Shown here: one piece after another, positions 30,548 through 40,469 of the stretch
Position numbering within the stretch: position 1 is the stretch's first letter
Layout of the letters: every line of letters starts with the position of its first letter
Assembly: GCA_964006375.1 (NCBI GenBank)
Contig: OZ023263.1
Coordinates: 135,050,370-135,114,369 of the forward strand
Length of the DNA stretch: 64,000 bases
DNA from: Tillus elongatus
Taxonomy: Eukaryota > Arthropoda > Insecta > Coleoptera > Cleridae
Reading direction: 5' to 3'
Position numbers and translations under genes: made by a program
The notes under the pieces: model-generated
Seen by the model: the letters and a program-made list of their open reading frames with translations, nothing else
What the model was told of the DNA's origin: nothing
The model's database searches: none

Positions 30548-31619
30548 TTAGCGTGTAAAGTGAACTCTTAAGATGATGTGAGCTTCCTTCAGTTCTTCTA
30601 TGATTGACCGAATTTCATTGTTATGAGCATTATTGCCGGCAGCTTGGGAAGCCATTAAAAGCCGATGCCTATCAACCAACTCGTTGACATCATCCCACTA
30701 CACATATTCTTTCTGTTTCTTATTATGCAACATGTATGGCATAAGCGATCTAAAGTTACTGAGGAAGATCGCGCTCTAGCACCTTCTTGTTTTTCTAGAA
30801 TTGGTTTTATTACATGCTGATATTTGGTAGACGTGTTTCGTAGAATGTCTCCTTTAGGATCGTTTTCTTTTCTTCGAAGACTAGTAGCAGCTATAATGCC
30901 TGCGTAGTCACGTAAAGCTTCCGCACTTTTCATAGCACTCATACTAGGTTTTCTCAAAAACATCAATTTCAACAGATGATTAGTTCCGTAATATCTTTTA
31001 TCGTCAACCACAATTTGAAAGCTTTTCCTATTTCTAGCAGCTATGTTAGTAACAACAAATTTAATAGGTTTGTTGCAGAGCTGTTGTTGGTTTTATCATA
31101 AGTAACACCATATGTTGGATCACACGAGCGGTTCTCTGTGAAATATTTATCAACATAATATCTAACAGTTATAGGATACGAACGTAATGTTTGTTCGTAA
31201 AGTGCTTCTGGTGTATTTGCAGCAGCACCTATTTCTCTATAAGCATTAGTCGCCCATAATTCAGGTTCAGGTGGTTCTGCTTCCAACACAAACAGTTCAT
31301 CATCACTAAGGAATGGAACTTCTTCTTTTGATGGTGGTTGTGGTGGTGGTTTGACATCAATTTCAGATTTAAATGGTTTTTCCACTGCCGGAGCTGCTGC
31401 TAGCGATGCTGTAGTTTTCGATATATCACTCAAAGGTTTTAAGATGGGTTTTTATAAACGTTGTAATGTTTCATCTGTCTCTGTTTTACCAAGCTTCAAA
31501 GCTAAATATTTGTTTCTAATAGTCTTGGATAGATCAGCTATTTTACGTTTGCTGTTTGGTAGTTCTGTTGATAATTTATGGTGACGACGATAACGACGAC
31601 TTTTAGATTTTTTCGACAT
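30548..31619 (-). pseudogene. DUF8207-like protein of the outer Polinton (broken)
   Basis: Homologue of the protein at 20,498-21,532. A basic N-terminus (MSKKSKSRRYRRHHK) leads to KLGKTETDETLQRL, where a stop near 31,450 replaces a tyrosine. The acidic, Pro-rich linker follows, then the core YPITVRYYVDKYFT and PTYGVTYDK. After a frameshift near 31,040 come LKLMFLRKPSMSAM, RDYAGIIAATSLRRKENDP and the C-terminal helix (NNAHNNEIRSIIEELKEAH). Domain order and C-terminus match the inner-element copy, although overall similarity is modest, so the two elements are related families and not recent duplicates. Confidence 0.7.
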
Positions 31620-31660
31620 GTTTATAGTATGTCAAACACATGAAGATTAACAGCGCGGTT

Positions 31661-32350
31661 TCAACAACAGCTTAAATATATAACGTGATCGAATCCTTTG
31701 CGATATATTCCGTCTGTTAAATAGGAATCTTTAATAATCACCACCACATCATGTTTAGTTTGCCAACATTCACCAGAAATTGTTTTGAATTTTTCAAAAG
31801 TCATATCTGTTGTAACATGATCATCATACACATGCTTAAGATTTGTTTTATCTTGTTTAAATAAAACCACAACATTAGCGTTGTCACGTACCACTTGTTT
31901 TGGTACTTTGCTATACGTCTGACAGAGATAGAATGAATCAATGTTTTTGTCTTCCCATACAAAAATATGCTTTAATTTTATCTTGCTTGTCACATGCCAC
32001 ATCATCAAATATAAAAATTGAGTTACCCAAAGCATTTGTAGGATCTAATATTTAATCGTTTTCACTATATGGATAATTACCAACAGCCTCCAACACTTTT
32101 TGTAACATCTTGTATTTGGGTTGATACAGAGACTTTGAATAAACATACACGTTTTCAAACTTTAAACCATTCGGTTCAAAAATAAACTCAACATGACATT
32201 TGTTTTACCACATCAACTAGGGCCACATATCAAACATCTAACTGTGTCTGGTAAAAGAAAACCATGTCGATGTTGTTTAACTGTTGCAGCAGAAACATCA
32301 TCCAGGTTTGTGACTGGTAAGGTTGCGGTTATGTGCTTTACGATACGCAT
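31661..32350 (-). pseudogene. Packaging ATPase of the outer Polinton (broken)
   Basis: It starts at an ATG at 32,350 (MRIVKHITATLPVTN). The Walker A region CGPS is interrupted by a stop directly before CGKTNVMLSL, and frameshifts follow within ~200 bp. The second half is open: KNIDSFYLCQTYSKVPKQVV, NVVVLFKQDKTNLKHVYDDH and YRKGFDHVIYL. It is parallel to the inner-element ATPase (19,446-20,143) and more damaged. It is transcribed divergently from the PLA2/minor capsid gene. Confidence 0.83.
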
Positions 32351-32418
32351 CGTTAACTAAATTAACACTTCAAAGCTTCAAGTATGAACATTAGTGTTTA
32401 ATACATATCCGCACCAGT

Positions 32419-32790
32419 ATGTTGGTATTTAAGGGTGAGGGTCGTGTAAACACACTCATTAACACTTTATCGCTTGAGTTACACATACCTGGTTATCGTT
32501 TTGTGGTCCTGGTACCAAACTTGAGGAACGTTTGGCCAGAGGTGATCAAGGTATCAATCCTCTAGACCGTGCTTGTAGAGATCACGACATCGCTTAATCG
32601 CAATCAAAACAGTTGAGTGATAGACACCGAGCTGACGAGGTGTTGGAGAACCGAGCTAGGGAAAGAGTCAAGTCGAAAGACCAAAGTTTTGGTGAAAAAG
32701 TGGCTGCTTGTGGTGTAGCAAAAACAGTTAAAGTTAAAAGAAAACTTGGTATGGATGTGAAATCAAAGACAACCACCAAACGTAGACGCA
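32419..32790 (+). pseudogene. PLA2-domain/minor capsid gene, 5' part (interrupted by provirus)
   Basis: It starts MLVFKGEGRVNTLINTLSLE. After a one-base slip near 32,508 it shows the calcium-loop-like CGPGTKLEERLARGD and the catalytic-type ACRDHDIA, characteristic of the parvovirus-VP1-like phospholipase A2 fold. In capsids that domain breaches endosomal membranes; here the role is inferred from family. A TAA follows DHDIA directly. The next ~80 residues (SDRHRADEVLENRARERVK, KDQSFGEKVAACG) are open until the errantivirus at 32,791. The gene continues at 40,470, where part of it is duplicated. Confidence 0.78.
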
Positions 32791-33194
32791 AGATAACAAT
32801 AGCCAACTCATACAATGTATATAAGAAGTACAGATCCCGATTCAACACCCAAGGTCGCTGACGAATGGGTTAATTAAAAGCAGCGCAATTAGAAGAATAG
32901 ACTATTCATAAATGTGTAAACAACTAGACCTTCAACTCAGCAACCAGCCACCTGCTAGGATCACCTTCAAGACTGCAACTTAGGTGGAAACCGCCTCTCG
33001 GTCCACGCCCCACCAGAGACTATATATGGAAGTTACCAGACCACAGACGAACATTCCTACATTGTTATTGCTTGAGTCTCTTTTAACTTGTCATAATTTA
33101 TATTTATCATTTTTTTATTATTCATAAGTATTTTATGTAACTATAATCAATAAATTCTTTTAAAAAGTCAAGTGTGTTAACAAGAAAGTTAACT
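32791..33194 (+). repeat. 5' LTR
   Basis: 404 bp, starting AGATAACAATAGCC and ending AAGAAAGTTAACT, with an AG..CT terminus style as in the 17.6/297/gypsy group. A TATA box (ACTATATATGG) lies at ~33,020 and an AATAAA polyadenylation signal at 33,149-33,154. It matches the 3' LTR without a difference that I can see. Confidence 0.95.
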
Positions 33195-33206
33195 GGCGCA
33201 GTCGCA
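33194..33206 (+). promoter_or_regulatory. Primer-binding site, tRNA-Ser type
   Basis: TGGCGCAGTCG starts at the last base of the LTR and is complementary to the CGACTGCGCCA 3' end of insect tRNA-Ser, the usual primer of the 17.6/297 group. Confidence 0.8.
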
Positions 33207-33343
33207 ACGGATAGTGCTGAAGAACCAAAAGTATATTGATTCTTTGCGTTTCAACGCTTAACAGCCAAAGAACCGATCAAGAGAGACGTCATGAAGACAG
33301 CAGCAATAGCATCGATTCTGTAAGTTGTTTGCTTCCTTTATTT

Positions 33344-33345
<2 letters not shown>

Positions 33346-33413
<68 letters not shown>
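33346..33413. repeat. (TA)n tract in the provirus leader
   Basis: About 68 bp of TA repeats lie in the untranslated leader about 30 bp before gag. It has the same composition as the genomic TA tracts elsewhere in this window. Confidence 0.95.
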
Positions 33414-33414
<1 letters not shown>

Positions 33415-33443
33415 TGTATTTCCTCATATATTGATAATATTAT

Positions 33444-34703
33444 ATGTCTGATAGCGATATTGATAATTTAGAACATTTGGAATATAGATTAAGAAATATT
33501 AGTATTGGCGAAATTGATATTGTAGAACAACCCGATATAAATAATTCTAGAAACAATTTAAATATGGCAAATCAATTCCAAGAGTTTTACCTTAAAGCAA
33601 TCCCCGAATTTAACGGACAACCTGAAAATGTAGGAAACTTCTTAAAAGCTTGTGATCTAGTAATGAACCAATTCTATGATGCAGATAATCCAAATTTATA
33701 TCTTAACCATTTCCTATTAAATTATATTCAAACGAAACTAATTGCACAAGCCAGGTTAATTATTAACACTAAAATTATAAACACATGGGTAGACTTAAGA
33801 CGGGCAATTGTTGAGAACTTTACAGACCAGCGAGATGAAATTAGCTTACTAGGCGAATTATTGACACTGAAACAGAGACATAACGAGGATGCCTTAGCGT
33901 TCAGTAATCGTTGCAGACACATTGAACAATTACTCATCTCTAATTTAATATCTAATGAACGTAACGAGGGAATTTTAGTATTAAAACAAAACATGTACAG
34001 ACAACAGACACTGAAAGCGTTTATCGGTGGATTAAAAAACCCCCTTGGTATGGTGGTCAGATCCACTCGACCAGACAGCATAGAACAAGCTTTAAAATTT
34101 ATATTTTCCGAGGAAAATTATGAATATAGGGACAGATTATTACAACGGTCAAATTTCAACAATAATAACAATAACAGGCACGACAAACAACAAAAACCAG
34201 TTTTCCAAAGAAATACCCCAAATTTTAACAATATTCAATTTCAAAAACCCTTCCAACAACAAAATTATTGTGCACCTTTTAACTATAATTCAAACAGACC
34301 CCAAATGTCTCACCCACAATTTCAGGGGAACCCTTCAAATCAATTCTCAATGAGAAGACCGACGTACAACCCTAATGACAATACTAGAAGATATCCACAG
34401 GCTATTGATGTCGGCAGTAACAACACGAGACATACTAATTTCAGCCGACAACAACCCTCACAAAATAGACGAAACAATTTTCCTTCCAACAATTTTCAAA
34501 AAAGACAAAATTTCATACCAGAAGAAATAAACTATAACGAAACGAATAATTCTTTTCCTTTCAATGAATTAGAAAGAAGACAACATTTCTTACCAGAAGA
34601 ATTAAATTATGACGCAACATATAATGAACAATCACCCTCCGAATTATACGATGCACAGCATCAAAATTTTCCGATAGCAGGGAGCTCAAAAACAGAACCG
34701 TAA
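33444..34703 (+). CDS. gag: Errantivirus Gag
   Basis: 419 residues, open. A predicted helical capsid-like region spans residues ~45-230 (FYLKAIPEFNGQPENVGNFL, LLGELLTLKQRHNEDALAFS). A long Asn/Gln/Arg-rich tail follows (RSNFNNNNNNRHDKQQKP) and is likely the nucleic-acid-binding part. No CCHC zinc knuckle is seen, as is common in errantivirus Gag. The C-terminal 76 bp overlap the pol frame. The product would form the particle core. Near the end two copies of a ~20-residue repeat occur (LPEEL/IPEEINYNET-type). Confidence 0.9.
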   Translation: MSDSDIDNLEHLEYRLRNISIGEIDIVEQPDINNSRNNLNMANQFQEFYLKAIPEFNGQPENVGNFLKACDLVMNQFYDADNPNLYLNHFLLNYIQTKLIAQARLIINTKIINTWVDLRRAIVENFTDQRDEISLLGELLTLKQRHNEDALAFSNRCRHIEQLLISNLISNERNEGILVLKQNMYRQQTLKAFIGGLKNPLGMVVRSTRPDSIEQALKFIFSEENYEYRDRLLQRSNFNNNNNNRHDKQQKPVFQRNTPNFNNIQFQKPFQQQNYCAPFNYNSNRPQMSHPQFQGNPSNQFSMRRPTYNPNDNTRRYPQAIDVGSNNTRHTNFSRQQPSQNRRNNFPSNNFQKRQNFIPEEINYNETNNSFPFNELERRQHFLPEELNYDATYNEQSPSELYDAQHQNFPIAGSSKTEP

Positions 34704-37700
34704 TAGATATTAATAATTTTAACACAATATCCCAATTACCCTACGTAATAATAAAAGAACTACCCGGAAAAATACTGATCGACTCAGGTAGTACTAAGAG
34801 CCTTTTAAACCCGTCCATAGCATATAACAACTTTTATAATAAGATTTACAATCACCCGTTTTTGATAAAAAGTTCGCATGGTTACTCCAGCCATAATAAT
34901 AGAGCTAAAATAATTTTAAACTCACTAACAGACAGTGAACAAGAGTTTTGCCTATTTGAATTTAACAAAAATTTCATAGCTCTTATTAGAATTGACTTCC
35001 TGATAAAGAATCAAGCGAACATTGATTTTAAAAACCAGAGACTCAATTTAAAAAATCGAAGCATTAAGATAAACTCCCCTGATACAAGGGATCATGAAGA
35101 TAAGATGGGTAGTAATAGTAGTAGCAATAACAATCGGATAAGTAGGAGCATCAAAGCAAATGATGAAATGAATCACCTTAACGTAAGTAATACAATAGAC
35201 AGAAGCATTATTGCACTTGAACTCGACCTAGGAAAGCGTAATCAGCCATTAAACGATGACGATAGAAGGTTACAATTAACAAAGGACACAGGAGAAATCT
35301 TTACCCATAATAAATGTAAACGGGATCAAGTTTCATTAAACACATATGAATATCGTCGAAATAAAAATGTGAGTGATACGAGGACGATACAAAAAGGTAT
35401 AACGGATCAAATTCAAAATGAAGCGAATAGGATATTAAATAATTCTTACTATCACCAGAATTATAATAATAATTATACGGGGAGTGTACAAAAAAATATT
35501 ACAAATCAAATTAGGATAAATCACTTAAATAACCAGGAGAAAGAAATTTTAATTGATTTATGTACAGAATTTCAAGATATTTTTGCAAAAGAAAATGAAC
35601 CACTGACGCATACAAACGTCATTAAACACAAAATTAGACTAAAAGACGATATACCAATAAACGCCAAACTATATAGATACCCATATATTCACAAACCAGA
35701 GGTAGACAAACAAATTAACGAAATGCTAAATCAAAGGATAATTAGGAACAGTCATAGCGCTTATAATAGTCCAATATGGGTGATCCCAAAAAAAGCAGAT
35801 GCCAGCGGCAAACAAAAATGGCGGATCGTTGTGGATTACCGCAAGTTAAATGAGAAGACTATACCTGATAGACACCCTATACCAAAAATCGAAGAGATAC
35901 TGGATAAACTCGGGCGTGCACAATATTTTTCGACCATAGACTTAATTTCGGGCTACCACCAGATTGAAATGGACCCAAATGACATTGAAAAAACGGCGTT
36001 TAGCACTGATACAGGCTATTATGAGTACCTCAGAATGCCGTTCGGGCTTTCAGGGGCGCCTGCTACATTTACCCGACTGATGCAACACGTTTTAAACGGT
36101 TTAATAGGAAAAACATGCTTAGTATACATGGATGACGTGATAGTGTTCTCGACATCATTACAAGAACATATCGAAAAATTAAGATTAGTATTCGAACGAT
36201 TTAGACAAAGTAATCTGAAAATACAGCTAGACAAAAGCGACTTTCTGCAAAAAGAAGCGGAATTCTTTGGGCATATAGTGACGCCAGAAGGCATCAAGCC
36301 TAATCCAAAGAAACTAGACGCCATAAGAAAATTCCCAATACCCAAGACACCAAAAGAAATTAAATCATTCCTAGGACTTATAGGCTACTACAGGAAATTT
36401 ATAGAAAACTTTGCGCATGTCACAAAACCACTAACTAAATGTTTAAAGAAAAACGTAACAATCGACATTAACGACGGAGAATACATAAATGCCTTTAATA
36501 CATGTAAAGACATATTGATGAATTCACCAGTATTAATACCTCCAGATTTTTCAAAGGAGTTCATTTTAACAACAGATGCATCAAACGTGGCAATCGCAGG
36601 GATTTTAAGCCAAGGAGATCCGAAATCAGACCAACCAATAGCTTACGCAAGCCGAACGTTAAATGAAACAGAATCTAGATACAGCACAATAGAAAAGGAA
36701 CTACTGGCCATATTATGGGCCACAAACTACTTTAGACCCTATCTATACGGAAGGAAATTCACAATATATACAGACCATAAACCATTAAAATGGCTATTTT
36801 CCCTGAAACAACCCAACTCAAAATTATTAAGGTGGAGACTCAAACTAGAAGAGTACGATTTCAAAATAGAATATAAAAAAGGTAAATTAAATAATGCAGC
36901 GGACGCACTTTCGAGAGTAGAGATAAACCCCTTAGATGTAGATAACCAATCAATGATAAACAATGTAGACGAAAATGACGACGTTATAACCATAAGCGAC
37001 GGAGAAACAAGAAATTCCAACGCAGATTCTTATTCCGCGCCGGGCATGCCAATCTTAGAAAAAGAAATAATCAACAGTAAAACAAACCAGATATTCTTTA
37101 AAAATGCTGATACCCCGGAGATTTTATCACTCAGAAAGGACAAAAGGAATTTTATTCACGCCACATTCAATTTAAACGAGCCAAATCAAATAGAACAATT
37201 TATTAAAGAATATTGCCTACCACAGAGAAAATATTACTGTCTATTTGTAAATGAACGAGATTATGAAATGGTAAGTTCGGCAATTAATCAAAAATTTAAT
37301 AACGTAGACTCACCTAAATTTTATAGATGTTTAGAAACTAGAGAAGAAATAAATAGCGAAGAAGAACTCCAAGAGAAAATAGTTCTATTTCACGAGGGAA
37401 AGAGTAATCATCGAGGCGCTGATGAGACCTATTTACGAATGAAACGCAAATACTATTTTCCGAATTTAAAGCGAAAAATAGAAGAGTTTATAAAAAGTTG
37501 CGAGTTATGTAAAACATGTAAATACAACAGAAATCCGGCGCAAATTTCACTAGAACACACACCCACACCATCTAGGCCTTTAGAAATCTTACACCTAGAC
37601 ACTTTCCAAATTGAAACGTCTCAATTTCTAACAGTATTCGACCCCTTTAGTAAATTCGGGCAAGCATTTCCGATAAAAAGTAAAAATGCAACAGAAATCT

Positions 37701-38386
37701 CCAAGAACTTAATTAAATACTTTTCCCAATACGGAAGCTGTAAAACAATAATTTCGGACGCAGGGACTGAATTCTCAAATATATTAATAAAAGAGCTATT
37801 AAGAGCTTACCAAATTGAATTACATGTGACAACACCGCAAAATCCGATGTCAAACGGACCGATAGAAAGATTTCACAGTACAATAATTGAGCACTATAGA
37901 TTATTTAAAACAAAATTTAAAGAAATGAAACCAATTGACTTAATGCCTTATTGTATTTTCGCATATAACTCCTCCATACACTCGCAAACCTTAAAACCAC
38001 CTTTTGAGCTAATATTCGGATATACACCTGAATTATTTAATTATGACCCAGAAGTAATTATCACCCAAGAATATAACACGAAACATAAAGACTTAATGAA
38101 AATCATATACGAAGTCATTCAAGACCGAATCGAAAACTCAAAATACAAAACGTTACAACGGACGAATAAAAATACTAACCAACCTTTTAAAGAAGGAGAC
38201 ATAGTATATAAAAAGATCCCTCCAGGATTTCACAAAAAACACAAAAACCCTTTTACTGGACCTTATTCAATAATTTCCCTGATTGAACATAATAAAGCCA
38301 TAATACTAAATCACAGAACTGACGAACAGACAATCACCCATTTACGCAATCTTCGCCTTGCAGGTTCATTCTCTTCACCAGAGTAA
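34628..38386 (+). CDS. pol: Errantivirus Pol (protease, RT, RNase H, integrase)
   Basis: The -1 frame is open from 34,628; there is no ATG before 34,862, so expression is by frameshifting. An aspartic protease motif LIDSGSTKSLL lies at ~34,790. RT motifs include VIPKKADASGKQKWRIVVDY, FSTIDLISGYHQIEM and the catalytic YMDDVIVFS (~36,125). RNase H shows TTDASNVAIAG and TDHKPLKWLF. Integrase has the H2C2 zinc finger (HEGKSNH..CELCKTC), then Asp in LHLDTF, Asp in ISDAGTEF and Glu in NGPIERFHST. All catalytic residues are present. The C-terminus carries FKEGDIVYKKIPPGF, a GPY-like module, and GPYSIISL. It ends just before a splice-acceptor-like tract used for env. Confidence 0.95.
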   Translation, partial: TITLRIIRCTASKFSDSRELKNRTVIDINNFNTISQLPYVIIKELPGKILIDSGSTKSLLNPSIAYNNFYNKIYNHPFLIKSSHGYSSHNNRAKIILNSLTDSEQEFCLFEFNKNFIALIRIDFLIKNQANIDFKNQRLNLKNRSIKINSPDTRDHEDKMGSNSSSNNNRISRSIKANDEMNHLNVSNTIDRSIIALELDLGKRNQPLNDDDRRLQLTKDTGEIFTHNKCKRDQVSLNTYEYRRNKNVSDTRTIQKGITDQIQNEANRILNNSYYHQNYNNNYTGSVQKNITNQIRINHLNNQEKEILIDLCTEFQDIFAKENEPLTHTNVIKHKIRLKDDIPINAKLYRYPYIHKPEVDKQINEMLNQRIIRNSHSAYNSPIWVIPKKADASGKQKWRIVVDYRKLNEKTIPDRHPIPKIEEILDKLGRAQYFSTIDLISGYHQIEMDPNDIEKTAFSTDTGYYEYLRMPFGLSGAPATFTRLMQHVLNGLIGKTCLVYMDDVIVFSTSLQEHIEKLRLVFERFRQSNLKIQLDKSDFLQKEAEFFGHIVTPEGIKPNPKKLDAIRKFPIPKTPKEIKSFLGLIGYYRKFIENFAHVTKPLTKCLKKNVTIDINDGEYINAFNTCKDILMNSPVLIPPDFSKEFILTTDASNVAIAGILSQGDPKSDQPIAYASRTLNETESRYSTIEKELLAILWATNYFRPYLYGRKFTIYTDHKPLKWLFSLKQPNSKLLRWRLKLEEYDFKIEYKKGKLNNAADALSRVEINPLDVDNQSMINNVDENDDVITISDGETRNSNADSYSAPGMPILEKEIINSKTNQIFFKNADTPEILSLRKDKRNFIHATFNLNEPNQIEQFIKEYCLPQRKYYCLFVNERDYEMVSSAINQKFNNVDSPKFYRCLETREEINSEEELQEKIVLFHEGKSNHRGADETYLRMKRKYYFPNLKRKIEEFIKSCELCKTCKYNRNPAQISLEHTPTPSRPLEILHLDTFQIETSQFLTVFDPFSKFGQAFPIKSKNATEISKNLIKYFSQYGSCKTIISDAGTEFSNILIKELLRAYQIELHVTTPQNPMSNGPIERFHSTIIEHYRLFKTKFKEMKPIDLMPYCIFAYNSSIHSQTLKPPFELIFGYTPELFNYDPEVIITQEYNTKHKDLMKIIYEVIQDRIENSKYKTLQRTNKNTNQPFKEGDIVYKKIPPGFHKKHKNPFTGPYSIISLIEHNKAIILNHRTDEQTITHLRNLRLAGSFSSPE
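34664..34670 (+). promoter_or_regulatory. Candidate -1 frameshift site (A AAT TTT)
   Basis: In the gag frame, codons CAA AAT TTT at 34,662-34,670 contain the heptamer A AAT TTT, which fits the X XXY YYZ slippery rule. It lies within the gag-pol overlap (34,628-34,703), and pol is in the -1 frame. A downstream pseudoknot was not checked. Confidence 0.5.
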
Positions 38387-40041
38387 AACCACAATTAGAA
38401 GACCTAACAGACAATCCAGGCATACTGCCACGCAAACTGGGACAAGCCTTTTCAGAAAACGATAAATGGAGAATGATTCATATACATGACCTAAGACAAC
38501 TATACGACGACTTTAACAGACTAAAAACTTACTTTGACAACATAATAAGCGTAATGGATGCAGAATACAAATTAGAATACAAAAATTTTATTTTAACAAT
38601 CAATTTCACCATCAGCAATATTGATGACACATTTTATCGAATATTTCCAAGAACGATTAGGAACAAAAGAGGTATAATAAACGGACTAGGATCGATATTC
38701 AAATCAATAACTGGGAACTTAGATGCAGATGACGGCGACAGAATATATAAAACTCTTGAAATTTTGAGGAAAGATCAAAATCAAGTACATCAACTTTTTA
38801 GTTCACAGACATCCCTAATGATAGATGCTATAACAGAGTTCAATAAAACAATAGACAACCTGAACCATAACCAAGAAGCCATAGTAGCGAGAATAAACGA
38901 TTTGGAATATACAATAGATAGTCTAAAAAGCGACCAACTAACAAATTTTCATAGAGTAAAACATTTGGAATTACTCACTCACATCAGTTATTTGTTAAAT
39001 AATGTACTAAACATGATATTAACAACAGAAAAGGCAATTACTTTTTCAAAATTGAACACGTATCATACGTCAATACTGAAACCGAAATTTATATCAAAAG
39101 AATTAGAGAATATTGAAAACCATATCTCAAAATCAAGATTAATAACAAAATCCGACATTTCACTTTATGAAAAAATATTTAACATAAAAACCGTTCAAAT
39201 TGATTTTAAAATTATATTCCAAATAGATATACCCTTAGTAGACAAATCAGATTATATTTATTATCAATTGTATGCATTACCAGTCCCTAAAAATCCGTAT
39301 ACCTTCAGAATGATTGTCCCTAGAACCAAGTACCTAATCCTTAGCAGCAAACACTACGCTTACAGAAACGAAAAGTGTAGGAATCTAAAAGACCAGACAT
39401 ACTTTTGTGAAAATGACAACCCGACAGCACTTAATGAAAACAACCCATGCGAAATTAAACTGATCAACTTCCAGAAACCGATAAACAATTGCAAGCAAGA
39501 ACTTGTCAAAATAACAAAAACAACAGTCTCTAAATATGGCAATACCCAATACATAATAGTGGCACCCGAAGAAACGAAAATCAAACTTAGCTGCGAAGAA
39601 AATGAAGAAACCAAAATAATCAGCGGAACAAAACTGGCGACTCTGAAACCCAAATGCCAACTTATCATCAATAACGAAAGATTTAGTTCAGTACAAATGG
39701 CATCGGAAACACAACAATCATTCAATCTCCCAAACATCGAATTGGTAACAAATAAAGCACCCATATTCCCAGACAAATTACCAGAACTAAAATTAGAAAA
39801 TGTCCAACTGCACGACTTGAACAATATCAAATCCCAGTTACAATCCATCAATGGCAACATTCCAGGAACCATCGATTTGCCCATATACCACCCTAGTGTA
39901 TGGACAATTATACTATACATTGTGATAATAATAACAATAATCACAATAACTTCAAGATACTTCTGGCAGAAATCAAAAACGAAAACTGCTGACTCCAAAC
40001 CAATTACTGGATTCCCGATGACTATTCGGAACGAACCATAG
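38384..40041 (+). CDS. env: Errantivirus Env (F-type fusion protein)
   Basis: The frame is open from before 38,384 (a TTCATTCTCTTCACCAG acceptor-like tract precedes it); the first ATG is at 38,473, giving 522 residues. A furin-type site RNKR lies at residues 63-66, followed at once by a Gly-rich hydrophobic fusion-peptide-like segment (GIINGLGSIFKSITGNLD), as in the baculovirus F/errantivirus Env family. A coiled-coil region follows (residues ~95-160), then a Cys-containing ectodomain. Near the C-terminus there is one transmembrane segment (WTIILYIVIIITIITITSRYF) and a short tail. Env is expected from a spliced mRNA. No break is seen. Description only; tropism is not inferable. Confidence 0.88.
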
Positions 40042-40051
40042 GCTTCGTTCT

Positions 40052-40065
40052 CTAAAGGATGGAGG
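40052..40065 (+). promoter_or_regulatory. Polypurine tract
   Basis: AAAGGATGGAGG lies immediately before the 3' LTR start at 40,066, the position used to prime plus-strand DNA synthesis. Confidence 0.75.
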
Positions 40066-40469
40066 AGATAACAATAGCCAACTCATACAATGTATATAAG
40101 AAGTACAGATCCCGATTCAACACCCAAGGTCGCTGACGAATGGGTTAATTAAAAGCAGCGCAATTAGAAGAATAGACTATTCATAAATGTGTAAACAACT
40201 AGACCTTCAACTCAGCAACCAGCCACCTGCTAGGATCACCTTCAAGACTGCAACTTAGGTGGAAACCGCCTCTCGGTCCACGCCCCACCAGAGACTATAT
40301 ATGGAAGTTACCAGACCACAGACGAACATTCCTACATTGTTATTGCTTGAGTCTCTTTTAACTTGTCATAATTTATATTTATCATTTTTTTATTATTCAT
40401 AAGTATTTTATGTAACTATAATCAATAAATTCTTTTAAAAAGTCAAGTGTGTTAACAAGAAAGTTAACT
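40066..40469 (+). repeat. 3' LTR
   Basis: 404 bp, apparently identical to the 5' LTR at 32,791-33,194. It is followed by CGCAGGAGCAG; the left flank ends GACGCA, so CGCA is the target duplication. The empty site (GACGCAGGAGC) can be read in the undisturbed second copy of the duplicated host segment at ~40,866. Confidence 0.95.

Larger units (their letters stand above)
32791..40469 (+). mobile_element. Errantivirus-type (Gypsy superfamily) provirus, full length
   Basis: Two 404-bp LTRs (32,791-33,194 and 40,066-40,469), identical as far as I can compare by eye, bound a 7.7-kb element with gag, pol and env. A 4-bp target duplication CGCA flanks it. A primer-binding site complementary to the tRNA-Ser 3' end and a purine-rich tract are in place. 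All three ORFs are open, so it is a recent and possibly competent copy. It sits in the first copy of a duplicated segment of the PLA2/minor-capsid gene of the outer Polinton, which was already a pseudogene. Confidence 0.95.

Noticed and set aside
39360..39998. 212-residue minus-strand frame opposite env
   Set aside because: Shadow frame of the env gene; the plus-strand frame has a furin-type site, a fusion-peptide-like segment and a TM segment in the expected order.
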